From Myrica gale (taxonomy: Eukaryota; Streptophyta; Magnoliopsida; Fagales; Myricaceae), in the NCBI GenBank assembly GCA_963930655.1, contig OZ005611.1:22307001-22371000 (forward strand): 64,000 bases of DNA, written 5' to 3'. The notes beneath the pieces were generated by a model, which searched no databases, had not been told where the DNA came from, and saw nothing but the letters and a program-made list of their open reading frames with translations. This document shows positions 60,061 to 64,000 of this stretch, piece by piece. Made by a program: the position numbers and the translations under genes. The stretch's first letter is position 1. Every line of letters begins with the position of its first letter.

Positions 60061-60413
60061 GGTTTAATTACTGGCACAATTCCTGTGATATTAACATTTA
60101 ACAAATCAGTCAATGAGGTACAACTTTGAACGTGACGGTTATTGTGATTTATTTTTTAGACATACAAGTCTTTTTGTCTATTAAAAGTTCACCTACTAAC
60201 GGGGACAAGGTCCAAGATAAGTTATCCGACTCTGAAAATGGATATCTCAATCCCTAACCTATGTTGGTCTTTCGTTAGTTGACTAACTTTTCGGTGGACA
60301 AAATGATCTATATGTAAGAAAAATGAACTACACAGATCATCTCATTCAAAGTTGTATCTAATGACTGATTCGTTAAAAGTCAATACCATAGGAACTGTAG
60401 CAGTAATTAAGTC
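60061..60413. mobile_element. Foldback MITE, 70-bp inverted ends
   Basis: Left ttaattactggcacaattcc and the inverse of the right end ttaattactgctacagttcc; pairing continues through aatcagtca and caactttgaa. A relative of the element at 59325. No target duplication recognised. Confidence 0.68.
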
Positions 60414-60659
60414 TAAAAATTACCCATCCATTCCTCTCTCTCTATATATATGGTTTGGTATGAAAACCTATATATAAAAAGTTCAAACATTATATATTGC
60501 TCACATTTTAGGTTTAGACTAGTGAACGGCCTTATATCAGAGAAGAATCTCTATACCATTTTATGGTCTCGTTGAAAAGGGAAAATTCAGGAGTTGTTGA
60601 GATTGTGACTAATCCATTACTACTCTAATTGTAAATATATGCTTTTTCTTTACAATGTG

Positions 60660-60840
60660 TGCGATACCCGAATCATACGTAGGTGAGTTCTATAAGATGG
60701 TCAAATTTCAGATTATGACCTAATTAATAGATAAAATTATGTCTTATAATAATTTCAAGAAGCTTCAAAAAGTAACTTTTACCAATTATTTTGAAGCAGA
60801 AATATGACTAGCGCTTCACTGGGTCCTAATTGCTTATTAT
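60660..60840 (+). repeat. Degenerate solo LTR of the TRIM family at 40096
   Basis: Shares ttatgtcttataataatttc, aagaagcttcaaaaag and gaagcagaaatatgactagc with the 40300-40482 LTR, with many substitutions and no partner LTR nearby. Confidence 0.55.
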
Positions 60841-62318
60841 AGTATACTAACTTAAAGTAAACTCTAATTACTGCAAATTGTGATCTTATAGTTTTAAGTA
60901 TTTAATTTTCAGCCAACAACAGTAAAAGAAACATATATATGGACTTTATTCAAAACGGGCATTTAGGACCGGATATCCTCCCCCGAGTTTCCTTAATATA
61001 ACATCCACCTGTCCTGCTTTTTTTTTTCTCTTTGGTACACTTTACGAATTACGTGTACTTTATGTCAATTTTTTGGCAATAAAGGCTACATGCTTCTTTC
61101 AAGCATGACAATCAGAAAAAGCTACGTTTGTCCAGACTAATGGATGTTATAAAGGAGATTCATTTTGTTTCTTTCTTCTTAATATGTTATCTTAATATCT
61201 TGATCTGTTTGATATTTTGTTTAGTAAGCAATAAATTAAAGACCACTTTAGATTGCGTGAGTGGTGGGAACGGGGAGGAAAAAAGCAGGCCATTGGATCG
61301 GGGAAAATTAAAGGCAAAAGAAGGCAATATCTTCCACCTAGCTATACGGCCATTAAAGCGAAAGCGAAATCCACTTCGCCTGACCTAAATTTAGGTGGTG
61401 GGTGTGGCCACACCAATGCATAGATTTCACTCAGGCACAGACACATGCACGCACACAGAGTCTTATAAACAAAAGCTCCGGCTCCCACAGTCCTAGGCTG
61501 ATAGGAAAACCATATCCATTATCCAGTACTGCTAGATGTACGTGTATAGTCGCTTTTCCTTAACATGATCAATATGAAGTACTCTTTTTGTATAAAGATA
61601 TCGGAATTAGTTTTAGTCTGATCGATCGAATACGTCTCCTGCATCATAGAAGAAGAGGCTTTTCACTCAGAATACGACCTTCTGATCAGCGGTGGTCATG
61701 CGTCGAGAGAAAGCTTGAAAGTTGGCAAATGGCTGACCGTCATTTGTGGTTACCACCTAGCAATACAATTCTTCTTTTTCTACCTTTTTTTGTCGGTTTT
61801 TTTTCCTTCCAATTTCTTTATTCCTTCAATGCGAAGTTGACTCGACACCTTCTCTCTCGTCCCTGTGGGTTTTAAAAAGGAGAAACTATTTTGCATGGAT
61901 GCTCTTTTTGCATGCTTCCTCCTATGAACTATTTAATGTTGTTTTAAGTTTTAATCTTGTTTTTATTCAACGACTATCTTTTTTTTGAGCTTTTTCATCT
62001 TGTTAATATATATGCTCTATGTAGCTTCCCGAGTTGCGAATGAGCTCTTCTATTTGTATTCCAATCAACTTTATAAATAGAGAGTTTAATTTTCAATTGC
62101 ACCTAGTTGAAGAAGAAAGTACTAGGAAAAACACCCACGAAAATTCTCTGTATTTGAATGAACAGAAATGGGTAAGGGAGAGAAATCCAGAGGGTTAAAA
62201 TCTTTTATCTCAATGTGAACATGATAGCACCATAACACACTGCGAAGCCCCCTTATCAGGCAGGAAGTTAGGAACCTACTAGGAGTAATGTCACATTACA
62301 CCTCCTAATTATAAGCTT
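60841..62318. other. Intergenic DNA, no gene
   Basis: Less AT-rich around 61250-61500. Open frames up to 95 codons have no recognisable domain. I cannot exclude a non-coding transcript. Confidence 0.35.
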
Positions 62319-62511
62319 TGGGGATGTTTGACACCCAACAATTTTACCCTCCAACATTTCCACCCAATAAAATAACTCCCCAAAATTCGCTCTCTCCTCG
62401 TCAAATCATCTCTTTTCACTCTAAATAAATATAAAAAATTCATTTAAATCATCTCTCTTCACTTTTTCACAAACTTTAACACCCCAACATTTTTACAATC
62501 AAACATCACCA
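62319..62511 (-). mobile_element. MITE related to the 22741/25520 family
   Basis: Ends GGGGATGTTTGACACCC and inverse GGTGATGTTTGATTG. The interior has cctccaacatttccacccaa, caaatcatctcttttcactc and cactttttcacaaactttaa, as in 23088-23281. Confidence 0.6.
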
Positions 62512-62646
62512 AAATCAATCTCGTCTTCCTAAGTTTCAAAACAGTGATTTGTGTCCCTTTGTTTAGAACATTATCAATCAACGCTTTCCGTTTGAGTTGG
62601 CCGAAAAAATATACAAAATGACTGAAATGCTCATCTAAGACAAAAT

Positions 62647-62684
<38 letters not shown>

Positions 62685-64000
62685 CAAGAAATAAATTCAA
62701 GATAAATAGATTATTGAAATAGAGTTTCAATATTTTTATTTAAAAACATAAATTTTTTATATATGATTTTTTATTTTTTAAGATTTTGTCTTTCTATTGA
62801 ATGATAGCCAATTGCATGAGTCATCTAATATAAATTGGAGAATATAAATGCTGAGTAGATTAGAAATGAATACGAACAAATAATAAATACATGGAAGCAT
62901 CTTTGATATTGTCCCTTTCTGAAATGATGCATATATATAAAGTTGATACGTACGAACTAGGATTAAACACAGCATATGCTACGTACCATACTATCTTATA
63001 TGGCCACATGTAAGATCGAACTTTTACGGCCAACACCACACCATCATAAAATCTATAGCTCGCTCGCTCTCAAATTATAGGCCCAAGTTTTTCTCAATCG
63101 ATGTGGTCGATAGAATAGACAAAACATGGCCGGTAAGCACCGAGTCACCAAAACCAATCGATTCGATAATATTCCGACAAATGCTGTCTTATTTTTGTCG
63201 TTTGACAGTTCAGTTTGATGGCTTCTAGTATATGTATTAGTTACTGAGGACCATTGGGTTCGGTAGTCGATTTCGATGTCCAATACGACACAAACGCTTA
63301 ATCTCTCTCTCTCTCCCTTTCCTTCTAATCGTCTCTCCTTGCTAGAAAACTTATTGCTAACGTTTGTGTTCTGCCTCTTGTCGTCCATCAATCAACCTGC
63401 GATGTCGATGCCCCTTCTCTCTCTCTCTCCTGCTCTCATTTTTAGCGTTTCTCATGCGTAGAGAAATTGCATGAGTTAGTTTGCCAATAAGCTTTCCTTA
63501 ATCCCTCCAAGTTCATCTCTCTCCAGGTCGAGTAAAAAAATCAATATTTTGGACAAGAAACACATGTAGACAAATGGGTCGAGGTTAAAACGATAATCTA
63601 GCGGAAATTGCCAATAACCGTTGGGCCAACGGTTTAATGGCGGGTGGTTCTGCATGTGGCCGACACTGAAGGGACTTGGAGTATCAAGAGCCACCCAAAA
63701 ATAACCGCTAGCTAGGGTCAGTACTAATTTGCCTGCCCTAGCTAAGATAAAATTCTAACAAATTCCACAATCTCGAATGCTTAGCTTCTTCCAGACAACT
63801 TATGTCGACGACTCCCATTAATAAAGATTCTGAGTTTCGCTTTCTTTGTGGCAAATCCAATTCAGATGTCACGAATCCCTTTCCCACTACAGGGCTGATC
63901 CGGACTTGTTGGAATATTTTTTTCTCTATTTTCTTCATCTTTCTTTTGAAAAGTACGTGCATGGGAAGTTCCTTTCATGAACTCTCCCTCTCTTTCTCTC
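62512..64000. other. Intergenic DNA to the window end
   Basis: An (AAAT)n microsatellite at about 62648-62682 and CT-rich runs at 63303-63314, 63418-63428 and 63984-64000. The CT runs could mark the leader of a gene beyond the window, but no coding exon is seen. Confidence 0.4.

Noticed and set aside
61128..61875. Frames of 86 and 95 codons as candidate small genes
   Set aside because: No domain, no splice partners and no conserved motif; the composition is like the surrounding spacer.
1..64000. CRISPR array, bacterial operon, prophage or organelle insert
   Set aside because: No regularly spaced repeats, no ribosome-binding-site-led gene strings and no block of plastid or mitochondrial coding sequence.

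Overview
This is a stretch of flowering-plant nuclear DNA, most likely from a eudicot. The genes have many short exons separated by AT-rich GT-AG introns, the proteins match known angiosperm families, and the spaces between genes are full of small DNA transposons (MITEs), foldback elements, a TRIM retroelement and LINE fragments. I see no bacterial, organellar or viral gene block. The species cannot be fixed from the sequence.

Layout: 584-3184 (+) TRM9-type tRNA wobble-uridine methyltransferase, two exons, with one apparent missing base. 9666-11404 (+) glycerol-3-phosphate acyltransferase of the GPAT1-3 type, two exons. 14214-18960 (-) glutaredoxin + DEP + DUF547 protein, six coding exons, 731 aa. 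23433-25293 (-) broken copy of a chloroplast PPR gene (PDM1/SEL1, At4g18520 type). 27706-31167 (+) chloroplast-targeted protein of the At4g37920 family, six exons, 435 aa. 31866-32355 (-) LINE fragment with an RNase H domain. 33734-34627 (-) broken DUF241 gene. 37014-45329 (+) ATG14, the autophagy subunit of the Vps34 PI3-kinase complex, 12 coding exons, 479 aa. 47665-49854 (-) acidic nuclear protein, two exons joined across a GC-AG intron. 52976-54982 (-) group-A bZIP (ABI5/AREB type), three exons, 302 aa. From about 55.5 kb to the end I find only repeats and no convincing gene.

The genes do not form one pathway; this is ordinary plant gene space. One piece of context is informative: from memory, ATG14b (At4g08540) and the GRX-DEP-DUF547 gene (At4g08550) are neighbours in Arabidopsis. 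Both are here, about 18 kb apart, with two broken genes, one intact gene and a LINE fragment between them.

The most notable features are: (i) three genes with single-base deletions, mostly in short homopolymers, which means either decay or assembly errors; (ii) a miniature LTR element (TRIM) with LTR, primer-binding site, polypurine tract and LTR inside an ATG14 intron; (iii) a foldback element in the bZIP intron with a CACGTG box in each arm, the kind of site group-A bZIPs bind; (iv) several 3-bp-target-site MITEs, including two nearly identical copies 23 kb apart; (v) long inverted repeats at about 12.0-12.45 kb and 32.7 kb that could make hairpin RNA. I did not find a clearly new multi-gene system.
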